A program made the position numbers and the translations under genes. A DNA stretch of 64,000 nucleotides from Dirofilaria immitis (Eukaryota; Nematoda; Chromadorea; Rhabditida; Onchocercidae), in assembly GCA_024305405.1 (NCBI GenBank), contig JAKNDB010000088.1, positions 943,501-1,007,500 on the forward strand, read 5' to 3'. The notes beneath the pieces were generated by a model that made no database searches, was not told where the DNA came from, and saw only the letters and a list, made by a program, of their open reading frames with translations. Shown piece by piece: positions 25,469-39,515 of this stretch; positions within the stretch are counted from its first letter, which is position 1; each line of letters starts with the position of its first letter.

Positions 25469-28400
25469 TTATAAACAGTAACAAATCAAAATTCGCAGAT
25501 CATGATTTATCCTTCGCTTCCCAACGTAGCAACCTAAATCCATAGCTAAAGTTCTGCTTAAACAACGTTTTGTCTGCAACCGAGCGTAACCATCTTTGCA
25601 TTTCTTATATTGAAATCGTGTAAATCCACGTGGTATCGAACATTTATGTTTTCGAATTAGATGTCGACTTAAACCAAAACCATTTGCATATTTTGCATCA
25701 CATAAATGGCACAAATGAGTATACGGCACATAAACCTATAAATTTAAATTAAACTCATTAATTTGAAGCGATAACCTATAAAGTTTTTAGACGAGCAAGT
25801 GCAGATACTGCATTTACAATTTACTTAAAATAAGTATTCAAGGTAAGAAGGGAAAATATCATTTTAAAATAATTCAGACTAATGCTGAGTGGAAAAAGTA
25901 TTCAACAAGTAATTATTTCGTTTATACTACTAATAATAAATGCTATCAGCTAATACTGATATTATTTTTATGAACACCTAATTGTGAATTTCAAATTTGA
26001 CATTACCGATTAAATTAGATATAAATCAGAAACAAGAAAAACTGCTTTAAATATACATGAAAGACAAAATATACATATATAAAGCATATATTTTATCTTT
26101 AATTCATTTTTTATTATTCCGGCTCTTATAATTTCAAATAAATTAAATTATCTGACAATTTTAACTTGAAGCATAAAGTTATACGAATACCTTATCATGC
26201 TTTCGGATATGCGCTGCTAATTGTTTTTTCCAACGAAATTGCTCACTACAATGACCGCACTTGTGCGCAAGTTCGTTAGAGTGAACAACCATATGTCGAT
26301 CGACATCTGCTTTTTGAGAAAAACTGAAAGACAATCAGAAAATGCAGAGTTAAAATTTAATGAATAAATATCTAAAATTTATAACTTCAAAATAGTATAA
26401 ATACTTCTAATTTTATCTTTCCAAAACTTTAGGTTGTAAATCATATTCACCAACGTGTATTTGTAAAATTTTACAATTTAATCAATTTTTATGTTTCGTA
26501 AGGCTAAAATTAACTAAAATTGGAGCCACACACAATTTTGTCTACAGTGCTAACTATCTCCGGAAAAGTAATATAATTCTTGAGAACCATAATTTGTTAT
26601 AGATTTTGATTACAGTTTCGACATCTTTTTGTGTTTGCCAATATAAAAATTGTTTAGATTATACAAATGGTTAATTATTAATCAATATTTTAATTTTAAA
26701 GCATTCTAAACTGCATAAAAATCAGAATTTCATTACCTGTGGCCACAATAACAACAAGTATAAAGACGACATTTGGCATGAACAGCCGCAACATGTCTTT
26801 TCAATGCTGATGGGCTATCAACGGTCACTGTACAATATTTACACTTATGATTCATAACATGTCTACGGCAATGTTCACGTAATAAACGTTGCGTACCGAA
26901 TTGTTTTTGACATAAATGGCATGAATAAATGGTGCGAAGTTCTCCGTCTTCTAGCGTTTCAGGTCCTATAATAAGTAAACAATACAATACATATAAAAAT
27001 GTTCAAAAAAAGAATAAAAAAACTAAAAAAAACAAAAATTATGAGATGTTTCAACAAACTATATGCGTCTCATTTGTGGAATCAAAAGTTTCGTAATTTA
27101 AAATAAAACAATTTTTGTGAAATCACGTGAAGTTTTTTTTCATTACGTTTAGAAAAACTGATTGGGCTTATCTTTCAGCAGATGTGAAGAATGATGTTTC
27201 GATAATATTATTTTTATAATTTTCTATAAGATTTGATAAACGATTGATAACAGATGAAATCACATATACAATACAATAGTTTTTCTTCAATCAGTAAGAA
27301 AAAATAAATTACCGATTTGATTTTTGCGAAGCATGTGATCAATCAATTTTGAGTTATTAGCAAAAAAACGCCACAGTATGGACAAGCTGCTGTCTTATCA
27401 CCCGAATGATGTCGACAATGCACCCGAAGACTAGCTTTATTTTTGAAATGCATTTTACAACCTTAAAAACACAGTATTGAAACTATCCAAATTTGAAACA
27501 ATATTTCATATATAAAGCCTGCCTGTAACATAAGCAAACCAAAAACATTTCGAAATATTGGTTTGAAGGTTGAAGCAGATAATTCAGTGTAAAAAAATGC
27601 CATTTAAAAGATTCCCCGGTTTTATATTCGAGCAACACAATGAGCAAGGCCTATTTCTAAGCTGCAATTTCGAAAAATTAATACCTTGCCAATTGCAATT
27701 TAGCTGGCATCGTTCATCGCCACTGATAATGCCAAGTGAATCGATGTGATCATCAACGTGATTGCAATATAAATCGATATCATCCCAAAGAGTCTTAAAA
27801 ATTTAAAAGTTACGATAAAAGTATCTGCAAACGATCGATTAGAAAAAAATTTGATTAAAACATCACTCCTACTTACACTACAATTAGCCCAACCACATGC
27901 CATTGCTGAACCATCATATATAAGTTCCATAGATGTACGAAAACCACAACTGAAATCTTTGCTTTCAAAATTTTGTCGGATTTCAATTAATCATATTTAA
28001 ATTACTAATAATCTAACTTTTTAGTAATTATTATTTTAATGAATATTTTAAATGATGTAAGAAAATAATATTCATTCAAAATGTACTAAAATAAAATCTA
28101 TCATTCAATGGTTTTATTAACATACTCATTCTTCTTTCATACTGCTATAGCTTAGATAATAAATTGAATCCAGTACTGAACTTAAAAATTTTCGTTCCAC
28201 ATATCTAATTGCGAAACAACCAATCTTTCAATTTTAATTACATAACATTCATGCCAATATAATTGAAATACATACAAATTTTGGAATTAGACGTTTTTTC
28301 AAAACTTCACTTTTCCCCATTTTTTCGATGTGCCAACATCTTAACTTGGTTAACAACTTTTACTTCGGCAATACTTATGACACATATAAATATATATTAA

Positions 28401-29496
28401 AACTTCCTTAACTAATTAAAAGCAAAACATACTGTGAAATATTTGCTACATCATCACGATTGAAAATAACATTTAAACCAGTCCACTGTCGTCGAATATG
28501 ATAATTGTGCATGTAAAGATGACGATATAAATGATGTTCTGTGGCAAGTACTTTACTACATCCACTAATCGGGCATACAATAATACCATCTTCACTCTGA
28601 TCTTGAACTATAAAATAAACATAATATTAGAGTACAATGATTAAATATCATTTCTAAAACAAAAATAAGTAAAATAAATAAAAATTCAAACCTGATAATT
28701 GTTCTATATGAGATCGTATGTGTTGCAATAGATCATTCAAAGTATCGTACACCATAAAACAATTTCTCCACAAACATTTAAAATAAAACTGAAACATTTA
28801 TAATAATTAATAATTTGCAGTATTGCTTTTGATCAATTAAATCGCATATATAATTCAATGTATTGCATGTATATGTATAATTTCATCCTGCATATGCGTG
28901 ATTTCATCTCTTCGGAAATGGAAGTGAAAAAAAAGAAACTATTGAAGATTATGCGTGATATTTTATAAATTTAAAAGTTCAAATAATAAGTCGATACCGA
29001 ACAAGTATCCATTTCAAATTTAAATCGATGAAATCACTTATTTTTCAATTATTTTTTTCATATCAATTATTTTTTCAATTTAATATATCAATCATTTTTT
29101 AAAATATTTCCTTCATTTGTTTAAGTAAACAAGAAATTTTAAATTGAATTGCAAGGCCTATTGTTACTATGTTTTTATCTTAATTTTCAATAACAATTTA
29201 ATATTTTCAACCAATTTTTCATAATATTATTAGCTCTTCATGGAATAAATACTTTCATCTATTTAATAATATATGCTTTTCTGAATTTATAGAATTTCAA
29301 ATTGTTATTTTTTAATTTATTCTAAAATTAAATATTCTAAAATTTCAAGGTTCACTCTTACTTCTCTAATTCAAATTAATTAAATGAATACTTCTTTATC
29401 TTGAAGGCGCGTAATCCATGCCATTGATTCACCGGAACTAGTTGCTACAGGTATATTTGCGGGTTTAAGAATAATCGATTCAAATTGTTGTTCCAT
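25469..29496 (-). CDS. HINFP: HINFP-like C2H2 zinc-finger transcription factor
   Basis: Nine minus-strand exons with consistent phases: 29496-29392, 28788-28692, 28607-28433, 27949-27877, 27793-27685, 27461-27313, 26965-26737, 26323-26191, 25735-25469. Together they give about 445 residues, close to HINFP length. About ten C2H2 fingers run through the protein: early ones with C-x4-C spacing (CLWRNC, CPISGC, CGWANC, CNWQGC), later ones with C-x2-C (CHLCQKQFG, CKYC, CCYC, CGHC, CHLCDAKYA). After the last finger, GFTRFQYKKCKDGYARLQTKR matches the post-finger block typical of HINFP/MIZF, which binds histone H4 promoters and activates them at S phase. That function is from the family. The start ATG opens MEQQFESIILKPANIP. 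Exon 6 is one base short: the A7 run at 27362-27368 must be A8 for finger 5 (CPYCGVFF) to stay in frame and join exon 7. The gene is divergent from the BED-finger gene. Confidence 0.88.
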
Positions 29497-31764
29497 TATA
29501 ATATTTATATTTAGATCAGATAGCAAATATACTCTACAAATAATATATTATTAAAATAACAAATTAATTTTTCAAAATAATATTTCGAAATTGATTGTAT
29601 AGTGAAATAATAAATTTATGATTAAATAGCGTTAATTTCTCTGCTTAATATTTATGCAAATTAAGCATACAGTAAGCATACAGTAAACAATATACGTTAT
29701 TCAATATACGTGGCCAAATTTAATCTAACATATGTTAATAATATTTGCATATTTAGATAAAATGATTTTGATATCTCATACTAGATATAGATCAATATCT
29801 TTAAGCTTAATTATTCAATCAATTTCTATGTTACGTTACGTCTATATGCTAAGTATAAACATGCCTTGATATCGTTATTCCTAATCATGTATTTATATTA
29901 AACATTTCGTGATACCTATGATTAATTTCCAAAATATATCACCATTATGTAATATAGGTATATTTTTGGATATTATTCGGGTATCATTATGAATGAATTT
30001 TTACTTTCTGTATTTTGTATAATGAACTGAGAAAATACCAATAAACACTTCATATTTTTGCTACAAAGATCTTTAAGGTCATGAGATGAAATCGTACGGT
30101 TAAAAATCTTTTAATCGATACTTTAAAAGTATATCCATAATTTCAAAGACTTATACTAGCAAAAATCTTTGGTATTTCCTTACTTAAACTTATATGTAAT
30201 TAATGAAAATAATACATTTAAAGAGAAGTGAAACGAAAACAAAGAAAAGGTCAAGAATTTGAAAAAATCAATAAATCGATAAAAGAAGCAAATATTAATC
30301 GATAAACTTCACATCATTACTAACAATTTTTATATCAATTGATAAAACTAATAGCCAAAAAAATAAGCCAAATTCATTGGAAATAATGAAAAATCATTTG
30401 CGGATGAAAATAGTAGTGAGAAAAAGACTGAAAGAAATTAAAAATCAAAAAAAAGTCATCAAAAATTAGGAATAATTTAAAAGATTAATAGCATAAATTT
30501 ACAAATTATCATTTTACAAGCGTATGAAAAGAAAAAGGCTTATAATAAAAACATAATATACAAATAATAGTAACTAATCACTTAAATAATTAAATAAACA
30601 TTCAAATACATATAATATAGATTGATGAAATAGACGAGAATACGTATGGTAAAGAAATGAACAAGTCAAAAAGAACAATGTTCCACTTATAATTAAGAAT
30701 TGTAAAGAAAAATTATTGAAAAAAATAATGAACAAAAAGAGTGATAAAGACTGATAATATCACTTGATATTATCAAAATAAAAAAAAAGGAAAAAACTGC
30801 TTTGCCTTTGATATTTCCATTTCTAACGTTACATTGCGATAGGTTGTGGCTCAAAATGCGATTGCGTTAAAAGTCGGTGCGATGTTAGTGGTTGGAGGGT
30901 GATTTTTTATCTTTCCAAAAGTTTGTTTGGACTGTAATACCTGCCATTTGTTTAAGAATTTTCAGGCTACAACAGAAAGAATAATTGTTATTTTTTGCCG
31001 ATATTTTCAAATTATAACAATTATTATCATTTCTGAAATTTTTATTAAAATTTTCATATTCTAATAATGTTTGCTTTTTTGTTAGCATTTTTCGATTTAT
31101 GATATTTGCCAATTTATGCTAAAATTTTTATGTTATGCTAATATTTATTATTTCTATTATTGTTTCCTAGTTTTTTCTCTTTTCAGATTATCATCATTTA
31201 TGCTATTTTTTATTAAATTATAGTATGAAATAACACTTCAACTTGTATCACATTACTTGCTTTAATTTATTTATCATATTTAAATCTTTTTCCAAAAAAG
31301 AAAAAATATTTCTATCATTTGTTAATTTCCAAATTTATATGTATATTACTTATTTATTCAATTATTAATTACTATTAGTAACTGTGTTCATTTTCTTTGT
31401 TTACATTAAATTACCTAATTAATTAATTGCTTTTTTTCATCATTTATTCTTTCTAATATTTATCAGATTACTTATTTATTCATTAATAACTTATGGATGG
31501 GAATAAAGTTTATTTTTCTATAAAGGAATAGCAATTTATCCTTTCAAATTATATTTATATATTAGCTAATCATTACAAATTTATGGCATTTTTATATATG
31601 AAATTTAAATTTTCTTTTAGTTATTACATTGCATTAGCCATTAGCCGCTTTTTGATTGCTTGTTACTTAGCAACTATTTGATTTGTTAATTAATTATTTT
31701 GCTTGCTAGATATGATGCTTGTTTTTTTACATATTATATTTATTATTTGTAGGTAAAAACTAAA
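29497..31764. promoter_or_regulatory. Shared upstream region of two divergent genes
   Basis: 2.3 kb between the HINFP-like ATG (minus) and the BED-finger ATG (plus). Most of it is AT-rich. An island at about 30800-30905 (CTAACGTTACATTGCGATAGG, AAAAGTCGGTGCGATG) is less AT-rich and could be core promoter or a 5' UTR exon of the plus-strand gene. No TATA box or specific operator can be argued. Confidence 0.35.
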
Positions 31765-34700
31765 ATGTCGGTGGGTGGTATTGGAGTTTATGATCAGCAG
31801 CCGCAAATGTCACAAGATACGTTTGTAGTGGTTGGTGAATCGGATGTAATTAGAAGTCAAGAAATTAGTACGAATGGTGTAACGAATGATGTTACATATG
31901 AAACCAGTAAAGATTGTCATCAGGTTGGAATATTTTTAAGATTGAATCATTTTAAATTTCTCTTATAGAAAATTTGAAAATTATTTACGTTTAGCAGCTG
32001 TAAGTGACATAATTTTATAATGATTAATTCCGAAAAGTTTGAAAATTGCAATTAAATGTAACGTTACAGAGTCATTTGCGATTAGTTCTTTTTTGATATG
32101 GATTTTTAAAATTTTTATGATTCATTTAGCAAGTTTGAAAACAGAACATATTTATTTTTCCGTTACTTTGTTGTCTTTTACGAAGTAACATTTATTATTA
32201 TAAATGATTTTGAAAAATTTACGAAGTTTTTATAGAAAATTTTTAAACTATGCCTAACATGATTATGAGATTTAAAAATTTAGCTAAAAGTATCTCAATT
32301 ATTTCGCAAACTTATATGTTACTATGAATGAAGGATTTTTGAAAAAGAGTGGATTTCATTTCTTATTTTCGTGTTTAATTGTTGTGAAAGTATTAGTCGT
32401 TTTCTCCTAGTTTATTCAAAACTATAAAGGTAGTAGGAAACGAAAATATATGTTTCATTGATAGGTTTTTAGGTAAATTTTGGGAAATTTTTGAATTCTT
32501 AGTGAAGAATTGATATTGTCGATTATCATAATGACTTCAATTATGATGAATTATAAATAATATATTTTTCGTAATATAATTCGTTTATTTTTAAAGTAAA
32601 TCATCTGTTTTGTTTTTTAAGAATGATATCTATTTTTTTCGTTTTCTTCATCACTGCCATCTGGTGGACGCTATTTAATATAATAAAAAGAGCAATGTGA
32701 AAAGAAGTGATATTTTCTTTTGTTTTAAACTTATAAAGATAGGAGTGCATTGGTTTTTATTCCAGGAATCTGGTAATGATAATGTAACCCTGAAACAACG
32801 GCTGTATTAGAAATAGGTAAACGTCGATCAATGTATTTAACAAGTACTGCAGCGGAACAGTATAGTCGAGAAGCTGGCTGTAGTGTCCCAAAGATTACTC
32901 GGAATGATGATTGTTTGGAAAGTCCTGAACGTTTATTACCACAGGGTGATAGTGTATATCATGCCACAGGTATATTACAATTGGGTAAAAGAAAAGTGAT
33001 AAAAGATATGAGAAATGTAAGGGATATGAAAAATTTCAGCATGCTTCATTTATGGATGTAAATCTTAATTTTATTGTTAAAATTATTCTTTTTTTATTGG
33101 TCCAGAATTGGTTGGTGCTGATGATGATGGTGATCATCAAACACTACGTGATATTTCACACTGTACGCCACGCGAAATTAATTACGAAACATCGCAATGT
33201 GATGTGCAATCGCAACATTGTAACATGCAGCAGCAGCATTGCAATTTACAATCACAGCATTGTGACGTACAAATGCCACTTTCAAACAGACGAATAAGTT
33301 TTTGAAATAAATGATCAAATTTTGATTTTATTTATTCATGTGTTTTTTGTAGAACTTAGTATTGTGAAATCTTAACGATGTTAATGCTTATCGAGTTGAT
33401 GTTAAACAAAACTTAATTTTGGATAATCTTTAGACTAATCGTGAAGTGCATCCTAGAGAAAAAATGATGTAAAGAATGAAATTGACTCTGATGAAAATGC
33501 ATCTCATTTGTTGATCAGTTTAAGTAATGCATTAAACCCTGGTGAAGCTGAATATATTGATCGTTATCGTCCAAAAGGGCGTCCTAGAGGTAAGTCTTTC
33601 GTTGCGATTACTGAAAATGTAATTGATATTGCTTTGATCATTACTATAACTTTTACAGCAAACATTATTTTTACTATAAAAAAATATGAATAACATAATA
33701 TAAAACTTTACAACTTTAAGTCAGACTTGAGGAGAGAATGTTTTATTTAGTGAAATAAATTTGATTTCATTTAAATTGTTTAGTCGTATATTCATTATTG
33801 ATATTTTGTCATAATTTTGCTGTTATTATCATTTAGAGTTTTTATATAATTGCTCAGAAGCGAATAAATGCTTTTTATTTTTTTTAATTTTTCTAATTTA
33901 AATTGCACACTTTTTTGATTTCTAATTATTCCTTTTTCATCCACTGATGATTCTCTTTTTCTCAACATTGTTTTTTAAGGTCCCAAGCATCCTGTTTGGA
34001 ATTTTTTCAAATTTTACAAATCCGGTGGACTTACTTTGGGGTATATGTGTCTGATGTGTGGCAATGGATTTACTGGTCCTCCAAATACCACAAATGCTAC
34101 AAAACATCTTCGTTGCAAACATAAGCATGAATATTTGCTATATTTTGATTTACTAGAGGGTGCAAAGCAGGGGACATTTTTCGGTGATGTGCATCAGTCA
34201 ATTAGAGAGGTTGCATTTCAAATTTTTTCGAATTGTTTTTTTCGCTTTATTTTCACTTTTGTTTTAATTCATTTCTGGTTTATCTGTTGAAATGAAATAA
34301 TCTAAAATAGAGACGTTGATTGTTTTCAAATATCATTTTATAAAAAGCTTATAATAGGAAAATTTTTACTTAATAAAATTGTTCACTTTGGCAGATAATG
34401 CATTGCACAGTCTTTTGTTGGATGATCAACCTTTACAGGTCAACCTTTACTATTCGATATGCTAGTAATCCGATATTTGTTTTCATCTGTAGCTGTATTT
34501 GTAATAACTAATCAATGATATTAGCTTATTTCAGCTTGTTTCAAAACGAGGCGTCAAAGCAGAAGCGTGCACATCGGAAGGTAATACTGTTGAAGGTTCC
34601 ATTCTGAACTATGAAGTCATAAACGAAGGTTAGTTTTAAAATTGGTCATTTATTTACTGTTGTTTAATTTGTAAGTTAAGATTATATGAAGGGAAATAAT

Positions 34701-36518
34701 GGATATATATTATGTTGTTAGCGATAGCGTAGAAAAATGATTAATGGAACACTATACCTTTCATTTTTGAATATATCAGAGAGTATGTCAACACTTGGAA
34801 ATATCAATTTTGGCCATAATACAAATTATTGTGAATCATTATAAGAATAATCTTGTCATAATATGAACTTATGAAAACTTGATCCAAATGGGACGGCTTT
34901 ATTATCTAATTATCTTTAAATTAGAATTCGTCTTTTCTATTACCAGGTGTGCATCGAAATCATGATTGGACAGATGATGCCGCAGGTAGCTCACAAGACG
35001 CTGAACTTCATTCGTTTCTTTGTTCTGCACTGCTATCGAATACTGTGAGTTGTCTCGAGATTGTTTGATTATCCAACTTAATTGAGTTATCAGTAGTGCA
35101 TAAAATCGCTTTTTATGATAGCATGTTAAAAGAAGGAAGTTGTTTTATGAGGAAGTTCAAGTTTCAAGGATATACAATATCCAAAATCTAGAATATGTAA
35201 TAATATTGATTATAGTACTGTAGGAAACAAAAGTAGTAAATAATGAAGGAAGCTCAGCCTTTTACAATTGTGGTGAAAGTGAGATAAAGTTAAAATGGAA
35301 ATTAAAATTTAAAAACTAAGGTCCTTTGATGTCTTCAAATTCTGGATTAACGTTTTTGTTAAAATCTCAGCACTTTTTTCCATATCAGTTTCAGTCTAAA
35401 AATTCGCTTATCCGATATGATATAAACAGTGCTGGTGAGAATTCTGAAGTTTCATCATCTGGGAAGTTATCTTCACTGGTTCGTCTACTGGGTAAAGTAG
35501 TATACATATTATTCCAGTTTGCTGAGATTATATAATTTGAATATTGCTATAACAAATATTAATCGTTTAAATGAAATATTTCTTAGCAGAATTATTTTTA
35601 ATTTTGTATACGTTTAGTTATTGAAAATTGACTAAAATTAATATCGCATATTGTTCGATTGTTGTAGAAACCTAGAAATAAGTGAAGATTCGTGCATTGA
35701 ATTAAATAGTATTGATTGCTTATGTTTTATTTATATTATTCTAAATCTTCTACTTTCTCTATAGCATATTCTTCCGTGAATCTTCTGCTTATAGAGATAC
35801 TGAAACTCCTTCGTCAGCTGTAAGCAGTGATTCTACAGGACAGTTCGCTGGACAAGTGGAATCATTTCTCCGTGATTATCGCCGTCTGGAAGCTGAAGTT
35901 TGTCTTTTCCAGAAGTCATGTATACTTTAGATATTCAGGAAGGTTTTGGAATTTTATTATTTGTATTATTTAACAGGAATATTACTTGGTTATTTTCAAT
36001 CAGTGATCGATTTGATAATTATGATAATATCACGAGTAATAGATAAATAAGAAACTTAATTTTTTAGTAATATTGAAGTTCCCATTATGCAATCTATTAA
36101 GAAGATATAAGGTTAAGATTTCGTAGACTAGCACGAATAACAAATTGGCAAAAAATGGTTATAAGTAGTTTTTCCCTATTAATACTAGTTTTTTTACTCA
36201 AAATCTTCACTATTATTATAATTATTTTCCAATTAGTATTTGCTTGTGTTGTCACATTACGTTAGACATCATTAATGATTATTTTATATGTAATTTATTA
36301 AATAACGAATTATCTGGAATGCAACTTATTGCGATATTATTTTCATGCTTCTTTATTCTGTTTTCAAAATTCGGTAATTATTTCAGTGTCGCAGATTACG
36401 TGCCGAGGTAGCTGCCAAAGATGAACATATTAAAACACTTCGCTTAAATTTAATGGAAGAACGAAACAAGCGGAAGAGCGCATTGATACTTGTACAGCGT
36501 GCATTAATCGATGAATGA
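31765..36518 (+). CDS. BED-type zinc finger / AT-hook protein with coiled-coil tail
   Basis: Exons: 31765-31923 (start MSVGGIGVYDQQPQM), 32766-32969, 33106 to about 33295, 33434-33589, 33980-34209, 34395-34438, 34535-34628, 34947-35044, about 35321-35491, 35765-35897, 36387-36518. Exon 4 ends in RPKGRPRG, an AT-hook core. Exon 5 holds a BED finger (HPVWNFFKF, then CLMC and HLRCKH), a DNA-binding fold of chromatin and insulator proteins and of domesticated transposases. The last exon (RRLRAEVAAKDEHIKTLRLN) is a probable coiled coil ending ALIDE. Exon 3 encodes a repeated QHC motif at seven-residue spacing. The frame holds only if C3 at 32788, A6 at 33459 and CC at 35774 are one base longer; the 3/4, 5/6 and 8/9 junctions also need adjustment. 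Likely nuclear; no orthologue is named. Confidence 0.72.
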
Positions 36519-39515
36519 GTTATTGTGATAATTTTTTTAACATAAAATATTCCTTAAATTCTTTTTCAAGATAATTAAATGCTTCTGTAAAATTTTTCTT
36601 TTAATGTCTACTCTTTATGAATCAAATAATAACCTTTAAAACTTAATTTTCTTACAAATAAACTAACTGTGCAAGTTTTATTTTCATTTATAATCTTAAT
36701 TTAGGTAATTACCATAGGATATCATAAACTGGCGTTGTTGAAATTTCTTTAAATGTTTTCCCATGAATATATATTTCATTGTAATGGTGACAGTTATTCC
36801 ATGTATTCATTTATTTCATTTGTGATATGAATTTTAATTAATTTATCTCAATTATAGCGAAGTATTTTCGTTACATTTTGTTTGTTTTGGTGATTGTTTT
36901 TCTTTTGATCAAAGTTATTTGTGAATATTTTATTTTCTTTTTAGTCAAATTTATCAATCTGATATGTAAATACTTAACCAATTATATTTTCTATATATCG
37001 AGAAAATAACCATTAATAAGAATTCATTTTTCCTTCTGAATAATTTTTTCTTACTTTTGAAAGATTATTTTTCAGCTGAATAATCACATTCAATTCATTT
37101 AACACGATCTACTTTGTTTCCAGTCAGATAAGATTTATTTTTAGTGTTTACTCTTTAAAGTTCTAAAAATGTGTCATAGCAAACATTTCTAGAATTTGCT
37201 ATTTTTTTCTGATCAGACAAGACTCAGTTGCTCAAATCTACTCACTAAACATGTAACAACATTTTGCTAGATATTTAAGGAAAGAAGCGCAAAATGAACA
37301 CAACTGGAAAAAGAAGAGAAAAAGCCATGTATCATTTTATGCGATCTACCCGACATTACAATGCGTGGGATTCAGGATCGGAACTGCCATTTCATACTGT
37401 CTAAAATAAAGCATAGGAATTTATAAAATGTGTCTTTTCCTATTTATGTTTACTTTTTATTCTTTTTTATTTATTTTGGAAATATTAATTAAAATTCGTT
37501 TATTGTCAAGGAAGCATTTGTCAAGCAGGCTTCCTTTATGGGAGAGTGTTGTGAGATGAACCAAGCATTGAGTAAAAGTATTAAGCAGACGAAGAAATTG
37601 AATAAAGGTTTATAATTGGCTACCGAAGGAATCGATAGATGTTATAGGAAAATTATTGGATAATATAACGAGCCAGTCTGGAAAATCGAATAGTCTGGTT
37701 CTTAACAAATGATCCGTCGAAAAGGAACAATAAGCCGTAATGATCGCCGAATTGTCGAACAAAGTTCTGAGAAAAGTCCTCAGTATCCCTTAAAATGATG
37801 AGATGGAACATCTTTTAAAGTGAAAATTGCTTTACAGCATTCCTGATGATTACATTAGATATCATAACTGTTTACCTGTTTCACTAGTGAACATAAGGCG
37901 TAGTATTTCGGGAAAGACAAAGATGAGAATTAGATATTGTAACATTCATTTATATTTATCATTGATGAATCAATTTAGGAAATATTCCAAAATACAAATC
38001 TTTAATTATCTGAACATATTTATGCTAAAATTATTTCTGTTTTTTTCAACAATCCCACTTATCAAAGTCCTTCTTTTTTAGCGACTATAAATCCAAAAGT
38101 TTCATTCATTTTATATCAAAGACAAATAGGAACTTGTGGTAATTAAGCAAATACATGTCGAAAATCGTCGGTTGTCTCTCTAGGAAAAGAAGCAATAGTA
38201 CTGTTTAAAGAAATTGAAAAAAAAAAACGATATTAATAGCAGAATTTTAAGATCTTCTCAGATGAAGACTATGTAATCTACGATATCCTTCCTTTTAAAA
38301 TAGTCAAGTTAATATTTATGAAAATGACATTTATCGGTTGGCTTTTTACTCTATTTTTAGGTAGGTTATTCCGGTTAACTAACCGATGCGATTAAACTTA
38401 TTGTTTATAAACCCCAGTACAGGCAATAAAGCAACTCCTCAAGCAAATGATTTTTCAAATCTATCAAAGAAAACATGAAGTTGGGTCTTCTGCTACAACA
38501 AAAAGCATATTTGTTGAAAAACCATGTATATAGATGATAAATATAAGGCTAAAGCTAAAACATGATTTTTTCTTTAAATTCGCTTTTTACATTATAAGCA
38601 AAATTTTTTACATTATAAACAAAAATTTTAAAAAGAAATTAGAACCGCTTCGTGAATTTCTACAGCCAAGAGGATTTATAACCGGATCCTGAAAATGAGA
38701 ACAATCCTTGTGCTCTGTCTTCTCGTGCAACAACAACAAACGGATCTGCAACATATTTCCAGGCAGAAGGATCGGTACCAGAATTTCTAACAATTATTAA
38801 TCTCTCATCATCGCATAGTATTAATAATTATTCTGATATTATTATTTTACTATAATTGATACAATCATCTCACAATGAAATTTCCTCAAATCTTACTTTA
38901 TTTTATGAATTCCGGAAGATTCATATCAGACGTCTGATTCTCAATAGAAAGGGATTATTTCTGATCGAAATACACTCTTCTGATTTAAATTTAAATATTT
39001 TTTACATTTTCGACTATATTATAACATTCAGGTAGAAATTTCATGTTCTGATCTATCATTGCAGTTTGTTTCTTATACTACCAATAAATACTATAACTTT
39101 CTGAGCGATTTATACTTTTTTTTTAAATTTTGATTCATCAATTACAATTTACGTAGAATAACGGACTATAAATAAGGAAAAGAATTCTGTTTAAAAATAA
39201 TTATCGGAAAATAATTATCGTTTTATTCTTTTTCTAGAACACTCCTCGCATTCCTTTCTCTTTCTTTTAATTTAAAAAGATTAAAATTTCGAAAGTATGG
39301 AAGCATGTTCGCAAAATTTTAATCATTGTGTATAACTAATTTCAGATTACCAGTACAAATGCATCTATTCACTACTTTCTTGGTTGTCCACGCTCTTTTC
39401 ATTGTCCAGATGAGTTTTCCTAATAATACTTACGGATTTTTCTAAGTGATAAAAGTATAAGAAGATTTTAATCGTTTGGAGATTTTTTGGAAGCTTTATA
39501 AAATTTCAATTTTAG
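36519..39515. other. Intergenic, mostly nothing recognised
   Basis: Apart from the small frame at 37294-37404 I see only fragments. An ATG-free plus-strand frame near 38635-38810 (with PDPENENNPCALSSRATTT) is interrupted by a stop and may be a decayed exon. No repeats of note. Confidence 0.4.
37294..37404 (+). CDS. Small open frame, 36 residues, uncertain
   Basis: ATG to TAA, starting MNTTGKRREKAMYHFM and ending GSELPFHTV. Its composition is more protein-like than the surroundings, with few Phe/Ile/Asn runs. No domain or signal peptide, and no splice partner was found. It may be an exon remnant or chance. Confidence 0.2.
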   Translation: MNTTGKRREKAMYHFMRSTRHYNAWDSGSELPFHTV

